From: Caryophanales bacterium
GTDB lineage: Bacteria; Bacillota; Bacilli; JARBTR01
Direction of reading: 5' to 3'
Assembly: GCA_029240105.1 (NCBI GenBank)
Contig: JARBTR010000011.1
Location: 62,001 to 126,000, forward strand
Length of the DNA stretch: 64,000 nucleotides
The notes under the pieces are model-generated. The model did no database searches, was not told where the DNA came from, and worked only from the letters and a program-made list of their open reading frames with translations. Positions 1-8,970 of the stretch are shown piece after piece (position 1 is the first letter of the stretch; each line of letters begins with the position of its first letter). The translations under genes and the position numbers were made by a program.

Positions 1-824
1 TTTGTTCTCACTTCCCTTTTGTAGATAAGTTAGGGTTCTATTTTGCTCGAATGCATGCAGAGAAATCGTATGTTCTAGGTGTTAAAACTAATTTAACCTA
101 TCCCGGCGGCATGTATAAGAGTGCTGAAGAACCTGCCCGGTCTATTCGTAAGACTTCTTTTAATGGGGATGATCTTCTGCTTATTGGTGGAGAAACTCAT
201 ATTGTGGGTCGTGGAGAATCAACCATTGGCCATTATGAAGCTTTAATGGATTTTGCTGAAGAAAATTTTGAATCTACAGAAATAAAGTACCGATGGTCTA
301 CACATGATTTAGTAACTTTAGACAAACTTCCTTTCGTTGGTCCAATCGGGATCGGTAATTCCAATATATTGGTAGCAACAGGCTATCGAAAATGGGGAAT
401 GACAAATGGGACTGCTGCAGCTCATTTATTACGCGATTATATTGTTGGAAAAGAAAGTTCATATGGCGAACTTGTAAGCCCAGCAAGATTTAATAGCAAC
501 CCTTCTTTTAAAAACCTCGCGATGAATTTTAAAGATATGGCGACAGAAATGTTAAACGGAAAACTTGAAATGGTTCTAAGGGATCCTGAAGATTTAGCAA
601 ACGATGAGGGTGATGTTGTTAAAGTTAATGGTAAAAGAGCCGGAGCATACCGTGATACGGATGGCAAATTGCACATAGTTGATACTACGTGTACCCATAT
701 GGGCTGTGAGCTGAAATGGAATAGTGGAGATCGCTCTTGGGACTGCCCTTGCCATGGGTCTCGGTTCAATACAGATGGCGAGGTACTATCAGGTCCAGCT
801 AAAAAAGATCTAAAAAAACTTTAA
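1..824 (+). CDS. FAD-dependent oxidoreductase with C-terminal Rieske domain (5' partial)
   Basis: The reading frame is open to the left edge of the window, so the N-terminal FAD-binding fold lies outside. What remains is the C-terminal part of a DAO-type flavoprotein (the GPIG and ATGYRKWGMTNG stretch is typical of its FAD-contacting end) followed by a Rieske [2Fe-2S] domain. The cluster ligands are visible as CTHMGC and, 16 residues on, CPCHGSRF, giving the C-x-H ... C-x2-H pattern. It resembles B. subtilis YhfW. Presumably it is a cytosolic electron-transfer oxidoreductase; the substrate is unknown. A bidirectional hairpin terminator follows directly. Confidence 0.9.
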   Translation, partial: CSHFPFVDKLGFYFARMHAEKSYVLGVKTNLTYPGGMYKSAEEPARSIRKTSFNGDDLLLIGGETHIVGRGESTIGHYEALMDFAEENFESTEIKYRWSTHDLVTLDKLPFVGPIGIGNSNILVATGYRKWGMTNGTAAAHLLRDYIVGKESSYGELVSPARFNSNPSFKNLAMNFKDMATEMLNGKLEMVLRDPEDLANDEGDVVKVNGKRAGAYRDTDGKLHIVDTTCTHMGCELKWNSGDRSWDCPCHGSRFNTDGEVLSGPAKKDLKKL

Positions 825-825
825 T

Positions 826-868
826 AAAAAAGGCTGAAGCAAAATTATTTGCTTTAGCCTTTGTTTTT
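826..868. terminator. Bidirectional terminator
   Basis: A 15-bp near-perfect stem (AAAGGCTGAAGCAAA and its complement) with a 4-nt loop has a T-run on the plus side and an A-run (T-run on the minus strand) on the other. It serves the Rieske protein gene and the converging membrane-protein operon, overlapping the end of the latter. Confidence 0.85.
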
Positions 869-1249
869 CATATTTACTTCGTTCACTTTTTTAGTTAAGA
901 GATTTCTTAACTCGGTTTCTGTTAATAGTTTCCCTTTAGTAACTAGGTTTTTACTCTCTTCGCTTAATTCTTCTTTTAAAACTTTCCATGTTTTCGTTCT
1001 ATTTATATAACTAAACCAATGCAGCAATACTATTATCGTTACTACCCCGCCTACAATTAAATAAATCGGACTAATCTCTCTGTTATAATTAACTGTTGCA
1101 AATAAGTAATAGAGAACCAACCCAAACAAAACAAAAGACCACTCAATTGGTTTTTTAGGTTTATTGTATTGCACAAAACTCATGACTTTTCTAGCTTGTT
1201 TTTCCAAAGGGGATAATAAATTTTCATCTAGTACTTGCTTTTTAGACAT
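854..1249 (-). CDS. Small two-TM membrane protein, third gene of a three-gene set
   Basis: I do not recognise the family. The 131-aa product has two hydrophobic segments (about residues 37-52 and 61-80) flanked by charged, probably cytosolic ends. It opens with a soluble helix and a KPKKPIEW motif just before the first segment, and ends with a helical region rich in Lys and Glu. The same plan (KPKKPI / RPKKPI / STKPMI before the first segment; TETELRNLL, SDIEIQHKV or SDDELEAKI near the C-terminus) occurs in the two upstream genes, so the three look like diverged paralogues. The start follows GAGGTTATAGGGT. Confidence 0.7.
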   Translation of the reverse strand: MSKKQVLDENLLSPLEKQARKVMSFVQYNKPKKPIEWSFVLFGLVLYYLFATVNYNREISPIYLIVGGVVTIIVLLHWFSYINRTKTWKVLKEELSEESKNLVTKGKLLTETELRNLLTKKVNEVNMKNKG

Positions 1250-1280
1250 ACCCTATAACCTCTTTTTCTTATTTAGAATC

Positions 1281-1664
1281 TTAATCATTTTTTCCTGTGG
1301 TAACACTCGCATGATACTCATTTACCTTATGCTGGATCTCAATATCTGAAAGATGTCGGTTTTTTTCAATAATCGATTTCAAACCAACTATCACTTCGTT
1401 AAAAAAGGGATTCCAATTCCCCTTTTGTCTAAAATAACCAACCCAAAAGATAATGACTAATATCGTTAGTATAGATAAAACAACCGTGTATATTAAAGGT
1501 AAATTTAAGATTGCATCGTTTTTTAACACCACAAAAATCTGAGATAAAAGTAGTAGAGTAAGGACTATCGGCTTTTTAGGTCTTTCTTTCCACAACTTTA
1601 GTGAAAAATCCTTTACATAACCATCCCAATCTATTGAACTTTTGTTATTAGCTGCTTTATTCAT
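1281..1664 (-). CDS. Small two-TM membrane protein, second gene of the set
   Basis: This 127-aa product has the same architecture as its neighbours: a short N-terminal helix, an ERPKKPI motif, two membrane segments (about 34-50 and 57-75) and a C-terminal helix with HLSDIEIQHKVNEY. Its ATG lies inside the last codons of the upstream gene (8-nt overlap), and its ribosome-binding site (GGATGAG) is in that gene, so the two are translationally coupled. Function unknown. No signal peptide or enzyme motif is visible. Confidence 0.7.
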   Translation of the reverse strand: MNKAANNKSSIDWDGYVKDFSLKLWKERPKKPIVLTLLLLSQIFVVLKNDAILNLPLIYTVVLSILTILVIIFWVGYFRQKGNWNPFFNEVIVGLKSIIEKNRHLSDIEIQHKVNEYHASVTTGKND

Positions 1665-2097
1665 TTATCTCATCCTTAATTGGCGGTTTTCCTTCTTTTG
1701 CTCTAAGACGTGCTGTTCTTTCTGCAGTTATACGAAGTAAGTAATTATTTATTTTAGCTTCTAGTTCATCATCAGATATCTCAACGTTATTTAAAATCAT
1801 TTTTTTTACTTCTACTAATGCTGCAGTATTAAATGACTTTTTCTCTTTCATTTTTGTAAAAAAGTATACCCAAATATAAATCATCCAGATGAGAGACACT
1901 ATTGCCAGTAAAGTTAATCCTATCGGACCATCAACTTTATTATCAATAGAATAATCCAATGCAACTAAACCTATTGGTAACAAGCAACCTGTTGTTGTCA
2001 CCATAGGTAAAACGATCATTGGTTTCGTAGATTTAAAGAAAAAACTGTCTGTTTGAATTTTTTCAAGTAATTTTTCTCTATTATTTTGAATAGCCAT
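1657..2097 (-). CDS. Small two-TM membrane protein, first gene of the set
   Basis: The 146-aa product has two strongly hydrophobic segments (about 26-48 and 58-80) joined by a short polar loop, then a basic cytosolic tail. The segment EISDDELEAKINNYL matches in position and character the tails of the next two genes. A good ribosome-binding site (AGGGGAAAAT then ATG) marks the start. It heads a probable three-gene operon that ends at the terminator near 845. Family and function are not recognised. Confidence 0.7.
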   Translation of the reverse strand: MAIQNNREKLLEKIQTDSFFFKSTKPMIVLPMVTTTGCLLPIGLVALDYSIDNKVDGPIGLTLLAIVSLIWMIYIWVYFFTKMKEKKSFNTAALVEVKKMILNNVEISDDELEAKINNYLLRITAERTARLRAKEGKPPIKDEINE

Positions 2098-2262
2098 ATT
2101 TTCCCCTCTACCTTTGCTCCATTAATAGTATATCATCCGCATGTACTAATTGTGAACTTTATATGACAACAGCTAAAGTTGTCCCAAAACATACACACTT
2201 GTTTTTTAAGTGATTTTTCCTATAAAATAGGTAGATATTATTAAAGAAGGAAGTTGATACTG

Positions 2263-3912
2263 ATGGAACCAAATCAATCAAATTTTATCCGAAACGCTGT
2301 CTTAGAGGATTTAAAGTCTGGTAAACATCAGCAGATTATTACACGATTCCCTCCAGAACCAAATGGATACCTACATATTGGTCATGCAAAGGCAATTTAT
2401 GTTAACTATAGACTTGCAAAAGAGTTTAATGGAATTTTTAATTTGCGATTTGATGATACAAATCCTGTAAAAGAAGATGTTGAGTATGTAGAGGCGATAA
2501 AAAGGGATATCGAGTGGCTGGGATGTCATTGGGATGGTTTATACTTTGCATCCGACTACTTTGATGAAATGTATAACCGTGCTGTTTTGTTAATTAAAAA
2601 AGGCCTTGCTTACGTTGATGATTTATCTCAGGAAGAGATGAAAGCATATCGAGGAAGTTTTACCGAACCCGGAAAAAATAGTCCATTTCGTGATCGCTCC
2701 ATTGAAGAAAACTTAGAGCTTTTCGATCGTATGCGAAAAGGTGAATTTAAAGATGGAGAAAAAGTTCTTCGTGCAAAAATAGATATGTCCTCTACAAACA
2801 TAAACATGCGCGATCCTGCCATTTATCGAATTGCTCATGCTTCGCACCATAACACTGGAGATAAGTGGTGTATTTACCCTATGTATACATTCGCTCATCC
2901 TCTTGAAGATGCGATAGAAGGCATTACTCATTCTTGTTGCTCATTAGAGTTTGAAGATCAAAGACCATTTTACCTTTGGACAAACGAAAATTGTGAAATG
3001 CCAGCACAGCCTATGCAATATGAATTCGGGCGACTTTATCTTCCTAATACAGTAACTAGTAAAAGAAAGTTGAAAAAACTTGTTGATGAAGGATTTGTTG
3101 ACGGATGGGATGATCCTCGTATGCCGACTATTTCAGGCATACGACGCAAAGGGTACACCCCAGAAGCTATTCGTAATTTCTGCGATAATATTGCTGTTGC
3201 AAAAACTGATGGTGTTGTTGATATTGCAATGCTTGAACATTTTGTTCGTGAGGATCTGAAATTGAAAGCACCTAGGACAATGGCAGTATTAGATCCATTG
3301 AAGGTAATTATCACAAACTATCCTGAGAATCAAGTTGAATGGCTCGATGCTGAAGTTAACCCCGAAAATGAGGAAATGGGCATTCGTCAAATACCATTTA
3401 GCAGAGAAATCTATATTGAACGTGATGATTTTATGGAAAACCCTCCTGCAAAATATTTTCGATTATTCCCTGGAAATGAAGTTCGCCTAAAACATGCTTA
3501 CTTTATTAAATGTGAAAAAGTAGTAAAAGACGAAGCAGGTAACGTAGTAGAAATCCATTGCACGTATGATCCTGAAACAAAGAGTGGCACTGGTTTCGAA
3601 GGGCGCAAAGTAAAGGGTACACTTCATTGGGTTGAAGCAACGAAAGGCATACCGGCAGAATTCCGTATGTATGAGCCTTTGCTTATGGATGATGTTGAAA
3701 TTTCCGAAGGTGAAACTTTCCTTGATCATGTAAATCCTAATAGTATACAGATTTTAAATGGTTATATTGAACCAAACATGAAAGACTGTATCGCACAAGA
3801 TAAATTTCAATTTTTCCGACACGGATACTTTAATGTTGATTCAAAACATACAACTACCGAACATAAAGTTTTCAACCGAATCGTATCTTTAAAAAGTTCA
3901 TTTAAAATGTAA
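2263..3912 (+). CDS. glnS: Glutamine--tRNA ligase
   Basis: Class I aminoacyl-tRNA synthetase that charges tRNA-Gln with glutamine. The HIGH motif is present as [14 protein letters not shown] (about residues 31-44) and the KMSKS-loop equivalent as VTSKRKL (about 263-269). The C-terminal half carries the anticodon-binding beta-barrels typical of GlnRS. The length, 549 aa, is normal for the unfused enzyme. I start at the ATG at 2263 because AAAGAAGG ends 12 nt before it; the in-frame TTG at 2254 is too close. The gene stands alone, closed by a hairpin terminator. Many Bacillus make Gln-tRNA only through GatCAB, so direct charging here is notable. Confidence 0.93.
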   Translation: MEPNQSNFIRNAVLEDLKSGKHQQIITRFPPEPNGYLHIGHAKAIYVNYRLAKEFNGIFNLRFDDTNPVKEDVEYVEAIKRDIEWLGCHWDGLYFASDYFDEMYNRAVLLIKKGLAYVDDLSQEEMKAYRGSFTEPGKNSPFRDRSIEENLELFDRMRKGEFKDGEKVLRAKIDMSSTNINMRDPAIYRIAHASHHNTGDKWCIYPMYTFAHPLEDAIEGITHSCCSLEFEDQRPFYLWTNENCEMPAQPMQYEFGRLYLPNTVTSKRKLKKLVDEGFVDGWDDPRMPTISGIRRKGYTPEAIRNFCDNIAVAKTDGVVDIAMLEHFVREDLKLKAPRTMAVLDPLKVIITNYPENQVEWLDAEVNPENEEMGIRQIPFSREIYIERDDFMENPPAKYFRLFPGNEVRLKHAYFIKCEKVVKDEAGNVVEIHCTYDPETKSGTGFEGRKVKGTLHWVEATKGIPAEFRMYEPLLMDDVEISEGETFLDHVNPNSIQILNGYIEPNMKDCIAQDKFQFFRHGYFNVDSKHTTTEHKVFNRIVSLKSSFKM

Positions 3913-3921
3913 ATAATAATT

Positions 3922-3959
3922 CAAGTGGCTGGTAACTAAACTCAGCCACTTTATTTTTA
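3922..3959 (+). terminator. Terminator of glnS
   Basis: The stem AAGTGGCTG / CAGCCACTT is followed by TTATTTTT, 10 nt after the glnS stop. Confidence 0.85.
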
Positions 3960-4177
3960 TCCAATTAGTTTTGACCTTTAAATTCGGCTGCAACTTTGCA
4001 TTTAGTTCAATTATTTTATTATCGTATCTTCAATAAGCACAACACATTTAATCTTTACTTTTGTACTAATAATAATTAATACTAGTCAATTTACCCCATA
4101 AATAACTTTTTCTTTTACTTTTACTCTGTTAAGGATACAATAAGTTTTAAAAAATTACTTATTTTAGGAGGGCAACA

Positions 4178-5182
4178 ATGGAAAAGGGAATAACAGATTA
4201 TAAGAGCTTATTAGATATCCGTCAAACTGAAATTGCAATTAAACAAATAAAGGATTATTTTGAGAGGTGTCTAGCAGATACATTAAACTTAACACGCGTC
4301 TCTGCTCCGCTATATGTCATGTCAAATACAGGTATAAATGATAATTTAAATGGCTCTGAAAGACCTGTTTCTTTCGATGTTAAGGATTTGAATTATAAAC
4401 ATGTAGAAATTGTTCATTCCCTTGCAAAATGGAAAAGAGTTGCATTAAAGAGATATGGATTTAGTACAGGTGAAGGTCTTTATACAGATATGAACGCAAT
4501 TCGCCGAGATGAAGAAATGGATGCCCTTCACTCAATTTATGTTGACCAATGGGATTGGGAACTGGTACTAACCGAGAAAGAGAGAACCATTGAAAAACTT
4601 AAAACCGTTGTTGATAAAATATTTGCAGTGTTTAAAAATACTGCGCAGTATTTAATTAATTTATACCCTGATTTAAATATCCCGTTACCGGACAAAATCT
4701 ATTTTTTAACTTCTGAAGAGTTACTGCAAATGTATCCTGATTTGTCACCTAAAGAACGTGAAGATGCTATTACTGAGAAACATAAAGCTGTCTTCATAAT
4801 ACAGATTGGTGATAAATTATCTAATAGAATGCCACATGACTTAAGGTCTCCGGATTATGATGATTGGCAGTTAAATGGAGACATACTTTTTTGGTATCCC
4901 GTTTTAAATAAGGCATTTGAAGTATCTTCAATGGGAATTCGAGTCGATGCTGCATCATTAAAATCTCAACTTCAAAAATCAAATGTTGAAGATCGACTAC
5001 AATTACCTTTCCATCAAGGTATTCTAAACGAGGAACTTCCTTTTACAATTGGAGGAGGAATTGGTCAATCTAGAATTTGTATGTTCTTTTTAAATAAAGC
5101 ACATATTGGTGAAGTTCAAGCTTCTGTTTGGCCTGAAGAAATGGTTCAAGATTGCCATGAAAAAGGCATGTTTTTACTATAA
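4178..5182 (+). CDS. asnA: Aspartate--ammonia ligase (asparagine synthetase A)
   Basis: AsnA makes asparagine from aspartate and ammonia with ATP cleaved to AMP. It is related to class II synthetase catalytic cores. The family is recognisable over the full 334 aa: RVSAPLYVMSNTGINDNLNG near the N-terminus, the YVDQWDWE stretch (about 127-134), and the C-terminal GGGIGQSR motif (about 289-296) contributing to ATP binding. A strong ribosome-binding site (AGGAGGGCAAC then ATG) fixes the start. It is a single gene, with 265 nt of AT-rich DNA upstream in which I see no T-box. Confidence 0.95.
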   Translation: MEKGITDYKSLLDIRQTEIAIKQIKDYFERCLADTLNLTRVSAPLYVMSNTGINDNLNGSERPVSFDVKDLNYKHVEIVHSLAKWKRVALKRYGFSTGEGLYTDMNAIRRDEEMDALHSIYVDQWDWELVLTEKERTIEKLKTVVDKIFAVFKNTAQYLINLYPDLNIPLPDKIYFLTSEELLQMYPDLSPKEREDAITEKHKAVFIIQIGDKLSNRMPHDLRSPDYDDWQLNGDILFWYPVLNKAFEVSSMGIRVDAASLKSQLQKSNVEDRLQLPFHQGILNEELPFTIGGGIGQSRICMFFLNKAHIGEVQASVWPEEMVQDCHEKGMFLL

Positions 5183-5208
5183 AATTCAATACACATAGGA
5201 TCAATATG

Positions 5209-5243
5209 AAAGGCCTTTACGATAAAATCGTAAAGGCCTTATT
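5209..5243. terminator. Bidirectional terminator between asnA and ndh
   Basis: Perfect 14-bp stem (AAGGCCTTTACGAT and its complement) with a 3-nt loop, between two converging genes. Confidence 0.9.
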
Positions 5244-5263
5244 TAATTAGGTATTCATTGATT

Positions 5264-6466
5264 CTACTTTTTAAAAAACATTTTTATTGCTAATAAGGTT
5301 CCTTTTACTTCCCAATAGTAACGTAATTCAATTATTTTTTTAAATAAATGTCCTATCACACCACTAGTTCTAAAACCATAAACTAAACCTACAGCATGTT
5401 TGCTACCTAATGACATCATAGTACCCCGATAGATTAATTTAAATGGCTTCTTTGTTGGCTTGCCATGTAATTTGTTAGCAATATGCTTCGCAACATAGAC
5501 ACCTTGCTGAAGTGCTACTTGAGCTGTTGGGCCGTACTCTTCTCCTGTGTCTGGATCTACTGAAACACCTGCGTCTCCAATAACATAATGGTCTTCCCAA
5601 CCTTCAACTTGAAGATTCTTATCAACCTTAACACGTTTTGTATTTCTCAACTCGGGGAAACCAGCTGCGTGAATAATACTATTTCCTGTTACACCTGCAG
5701 CCCATATAACATTTCTGGTTGCAATTCTTTCTCCACCTATTAGGTTGATTCCTTCAGAATCAATCGAATCCACTTTACAATCTGTGCGTAAAACTAAATT
5801 ATGCTTTTTACAGAAACTCTCAGTATACTTTACTGCTTTTTCAGGGAAAAAAGGGAGAATTCTCGGCATTGCGTCAATACATGTAACTTTGACTTTTTCA
5901 ATAGGTACATTGTATTCTTTTGCAATTGTTTTTCTTCTTTCTACCATCTCGCCAACCCACTCCATACCTGTAAGGCCAGCTCCAACACATACGAAGTGTA
6001 GTCTAGAATCATCATGGTCTTCATGCCATTTTGTACAATTTTCAATCATCTTTTCACGGGCTTTTGCAGAAGAGTTTAAGGTCCAAATGAAAGACGTATG
6101 TTCCCAAACTCCCGGTATATTAAATGTTTGTGGTTCAGCACCCAAGGCAGCAATTAATATATCATACTCTAATTCTCCACCTACTAATTGCACCCTTTTC
6201 TCTTCTTTATTTATAGAAACTACAGTATCTTTTATAAAAGTTACATAATCAGGATTCAGTAATTCTTTTTTAATATCGATTGAAATTGAGTTATCAGATA
6301 TGTTTCCAGCAGCCGTCTCATGAAGTTTAGATGTAACAAAGTGATAATCGTGTTTATTCACCATTATAATTTCAGCTTCACCAGGTTTTAAAACTTTCGT
6401 AAATTCAGTGGCTGCGAGTTGTCCAGCAAATCCTCCACCTAAGATGACAATTCTTTTTTTGGACAC
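5264..6466 (-). CDS. ndh: Type II NADH dehydrogenase (NDH-2)
   Basis: A 400-aa single-subunit, non-proton-pumping NADH:quinone oxidoreductase that passes electrons from NADH to menaquinone at the membrane surface. It has the FAD dinucleotide fold at the start (VILGGGFAGQ, residues 6-15), a second Rossmann motif for NADH (CVGAGLTGMEW, about 160-170), the FAD-binding YVIGDAG (about 293-299) and AQVALQQGVYVAKHI (about 315-329). The C-terminal amphipathic and basic region fits membrane attachment. It is transcribed divergently from the radical SAM gene; the shared 160-nt region holds two Rex/Fnr-type palindromes. In B. subtilis ndh is a known Rex target, so NADH/NAD-responsive repression is likely. 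Confidence 0.92.
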   Translation of the reverse strand: MSKKRIVILGGGFAGQLAATEFTKVLKPGEAEIIMVNKHDYHFVTSKLHETAAGNISDNSISIDIKKELLNPDYVTFIKDTVVSINKEEKRVQLVGGELEYDILIAALGAEPQTFNIPGVWEHTSFIWTLNSSAKAREKMIENCTKWHEDHDDSRLHFVCVGAGLTGMEWVGEMVERRKTIAKEYNVPIEKVKVTCIDAMPRILPFFPEKAVKYTESFCKKHNLVLRTDCKVDSIDSEGINLIGGERIATRNVIWAAGVTGNSIIHAAGFPELRNTKRVKVDKNLQVEGWEDHYVIGDAGVSVDPDTGEEYGPTAQVALQQGVYVAKHIANKLHGKPTKKPFKLIYRGTMMSLGSKHAVGLVYGFRTSGVIGHLFKKIIELRYYWEVKGTLLAIKMFFKK

Positions 6467-6539
6467 AATAACTCCCTCTTTCGTTCATATTTTTTCCAAT
6501 TAGTAAAATGTATACTTAATAGAAATTGGATGTTAGGCA

Positions 6540-6557
6540 TTGTGAAAAGTTTCACAA
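6540..6557. promoter_or_regulatory. Rex/Fnr-type operator 1
   Basis: TTGTGAAAAGTTTCACAA is an inverted repeat with 8-bp arms and a 2-nt centre. It fits the Rex consensus TTGTGAA-N4-TTCACAA, and also the Fnr pattern TGTGA-N6-TCACA. It is nearer to the ndh start codon. Confidence 0.75.
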
Positions 6558-6582
6558 TCTATTTCAATTGTATTCTACTACT

Positions 6583-6600
6583 TTGTGAAATATTTCACAA
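6583..6600. promoter_or_regulatory. Rex/Fnr-type operator 2
   Basis: TTGTGAAATATTTCACAA is an 18-bp perfect palindrome, centred 43 bp (about four helical turns) from operator 1 and 35 nt before the start codon of the divergent radical SAM gene. One protein bound at both sites could control both genes. Confidence 0.8.
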
Positions 6601-6634
6601 GTTGTATTAAAAAAATTTTTTAAAGGTGATTTTT

Positions 6635-8431
6635 ATGGCTATTCAGTATGATTTAGTGCTTCTACACGCACCTAGTGTTTATGATTTTAGACATTCTTCA
6701 ATGTTGTCCGGACCAATTAGTGACGTTGTTCCATCATCTCCAATTTTTGAAATGTATCCAATTGGCATTACTAGCATAGCTCAATACCTTGAGGAATTTG
6801 GTTTTCGAGTTAAGATTATTAATATAGCAAATCGTATGTTGATGGATGAAAATTTTGACGTAGAGAAAAAGCTTCGAGGTATTAAAACAAAGGCTTTCGG
6901 GATTGATTTGCATTGGATGCCCCATTGCCATGGATCTATTGAACTTGCAAAAGTTGTAAAAAAAATACACCCAAATGTTCCTGTTATATTTGGTGGATTG
7001 TCTTCAACTTATTATCATGAAGATTTAATCAATTATGATTGCATTGACTTTGTTATGCGTGGAGACACAACCGAAAAATTAATGCTGTTGTGGATTGATC
7101 GACTCACAAAGGGAATCAAAGATTTCTCAAACATTCCGAATTTAACATGGAAAATTGATGGTGTTAAACACTTCAATGATTTATCATATGTTCCAAAAGA
7201 TTTTGATGATTATGATATCCCGGGATATCGGTACTGTATAAAAAATGTTTTTAAATATATGAATTTTCTTGACCCGCTTCCATACAAGGGGTGGTTACAG
7301 TATCCAAATACAGCATTATTATCAGCAAAGGGTTGCACGAACAACTGTATTATTTGCGGTGGATCAAAGAATGCAGCAAATACAAATTGTAATCGCCCTA
7401 AAATAGCAACACGCTCTCCAAAAAAACTTGTAGAAGATATTTTATTTATACAACGGTGGAGTCGTGCACCGATATTTATCCTTGATGATCTTCGTCAGAT
7501 TGGTAACGATTACATGGATGAGTTTTTTAACTTGCTAAAAAATGTAAAGGTTAAAAACGAACTGGTTTTTGAAATTTTTCAATATGCACCTGAGTCTTTC
7601 TATCAAAGAATGAATGAGGCACTTCCCGATAAAGGCTATAGCATTGAGATTACACTTGAAACACATGACTATGCTATTAGACGCCACAACGGAAAAATGA
7701 ATTGCACGAATGCAAAAGTGATTGAAACATTACAATTTGCTTTAAAACATGGCTGTAAAAAAATTGATCTCTTTTTTATGACAGGCATTCCTGATCAGAC
7801 ATATGAAAGTGCAATGCAAAATATTGATTTTGTTGAAGAAATACACGTTGCTTGTGGAAACACTCCGCGATTATGTTATTTTGTTGCTCCTCTAGCTCCT
7901 TTCTTAGATCCTGCTTGTAAAGCATTTGAAGAGCCTGAGAAATATGGTTATATAAGACATTGCCATACATTTGAAGATCACCGAAAAGCAATCACTGCTC
8001 CTTCTTGGAAGTACATGCTTAGCTATGAAACAACATCAATGTCACGTGATGATATTGTTCGCTCAACGTATGATTCGGCTGAAAAATTAAATGATTTCAA
8101 ACTTAAACATGGGATAATCGATAAGGCTACTCATGATGGTGTTGCTTCGAGACTAGAAGAGTCCAGAAAATACATAGCTTTAATTGATAATTATATGAAA
8201 CTTCCTGAAGCTGAACAAAAAGCTGAAATGGAGAAAATAAAATCAAATATTAAAAATATTAATCGTCATAGTATTGCTGGACAACACGAATTGAAATGGG
8301 AAACAACAAAAAACTTTGCCCATTTTTTCTCATTGACTGTTGTAGGTATTGAACTTTTACTTCATGATTGGTTTGGAAGAAAAGGTAAAAAAGCTATTCG
8401 TGATGTGGAATTAGAAATTCTAGGTGAATAG
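6635..8431 (+). CDS. B12-binding domain radical SAM protein
   Basis: 598-aa protein of the cobalamin-dependent radical SAM type. The N-terminal part is a B12-binding-like Rossmann domain (VLLHAP at the start, then YPIGITSIAQYLEE and VIFGGLSSTYYHED at about 110-125). The radical SAM cluster motif is CTNNCIIC (C-x3-C-x2-C, about residues 232-239), followed by a TIM-barrel-like region and a long helical C-terminal domain. The true start is the ATG at 6635, 8 nt after AAAGG; the in-frame GTG at 6626 overlaps that ribosome-binding site. The substrate is unknown; related proteins include methyltransferases and ring-forming enzymes. The paired operators upstream suggest redox- or oxygen-linked expression. 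Confidence 0.88.
   Translation: MAIQYDLVLLHAPSVYDFRHSSMLSGPISDVVPSSPIFEMYPIGITSIAQYLEEFGFRVKIINIANRMLMDENFDVEKKLRGIKTKAFGIDLHWMPHCHGSIELAKVVKKIHPNVPVIFGGLSSTYYHEDLINYDCIDFVMRGDTTEKLMLLWIDRLTKGIKDFSNIPNLTWKIDGVKHFNDLSYVPKDFDDYDIPGYRYCIKNVFKYMNFLDPLPYKGWLQYPNTALLSAKGCTNNCIICGGSKNAANTNCNRPKIATRSPKKLVEDILFIQRWSRAPIFILDDLRQIGNDYMDEFFNLLKNVKVKNELVFEIFQYAPESFYQRMNEALPDKGYSIEITLETHDYAIRRHNGKMNCTNAKVIETLQFALKHGCKKIDLFFMTGIPDQTYESAMQNIDFVEEIHVACGNTPRLCYFVAPLAPFLDPACKAFEEPEKYGYIRHCHTFEDHRKAITAPSWKYMLSYETTSMSRDDIVRSTYDSAEKLNDFKLKHGIIDKATHDGVASRLEESRKYIALIDNYMKLPEAEQKAEMEKIKSNIKNINRHSIAGQHELKWETTKNFAHFFSLTVVGIELLLHDWFGRKGKKAIRDVELEILGE
7214..7229. promoter_or_regulatory. Candidate Noc-binding palindrome inside the radical SAM gene
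   Basis: GATATCCCGGGATATC is a perfect 16-bp palindrome. Its central 14 bp differ from the Noc consensus ATTTCCCGGGAAAT at two symmetric positions. It lies in coding sequence (DIPGYR), so chance is possible. Confidence 0.3.
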
Positions 8432-8443
8432 AAAATAAATTAA

Positions 8444-8475
8444 ATGACCGAGTGTGAAGAGCTCGGTCTTTTTTG
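8444..8475 (+). terminator. Terminator of the radical SAM gene
   Basis: GACCGAG / CTCGGTC stem followed by TTTTTT, 15 nt after the stop codon. Confidence 0.85.
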
Positions 8476-8920
8476 AATATTTAAGTAATTTAGAAAAAAT
8501 AAAACTGTAGCGGAGAGAGGTCGCTACAGTTTATGATTGTTTTATCTTCTTGTTGATCTATGTTCAAATGTTCTTTATTTTATTTGTTATTATCGATTTA
8601 AAGATTTTATAAAGTAAGTTCCTATCACTTCCTTTAATAGTTACCTTTAATTCTTAATATAGGTCATTTTAAACTCTGACTTAAGTGTTTATTAATAAAA
8701 AATCGTATACCTTTTCTTAAAAATTCAAAACCTTAAATCAATATAATATAGAATTTGGTCTGCATTTATTTCTATGTATGTTTTGACAAATTATCAAAGT
8801 TTATCTAATTCGCCGCCGTTTTCCCTCCTTCTTTTGGTTTTCTCAAATTAATTTGAGACTCTAAAAGCCTATGCTTTGAAAATGGTTTTATAACCAGTTT
8901 AACCCTCTAATTAACTGACA
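8476..8920. other. Gene-free gap
   Basis: About 445 nt of AT-rich DNA. A second hairpin (ACTGTAGCG / CGCTACAGT, 8504-8530) follows the terminator, and a palindrome CTCAAATTAATTTGAG lies near 8844. I see no open reading frame with a ribosome-binding site and no recognisable RNA gene. Confidence 0.6.
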
Positions 8921-8960
8921 AAAAACACGCTGTCGAACATAATAGCTCGAAGCGTGTTAC
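8921..8960 (-). terminator. Terminator of the GyrI-like gene
   Basis: On the minus strand, AACACGCT... / ...AGCGTGTT forms a long stem ending in TTTTTTG, 11 nt past the stop codon. Confidence 0.85.
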
Positions 8961-8970
8961 TTTATATAGA

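Noticed and set aside
3960-4177. Possible T-box or other riboswitch before asnA
   Set aside because: No AGGGTGG-type T-box sequence and no terminator hairpin are seen in the leader.
8042-8049. TCACGTGA in the radical SAM gene
   Set aside because: Only the 8-bp core of parS is present, flanks do not match.
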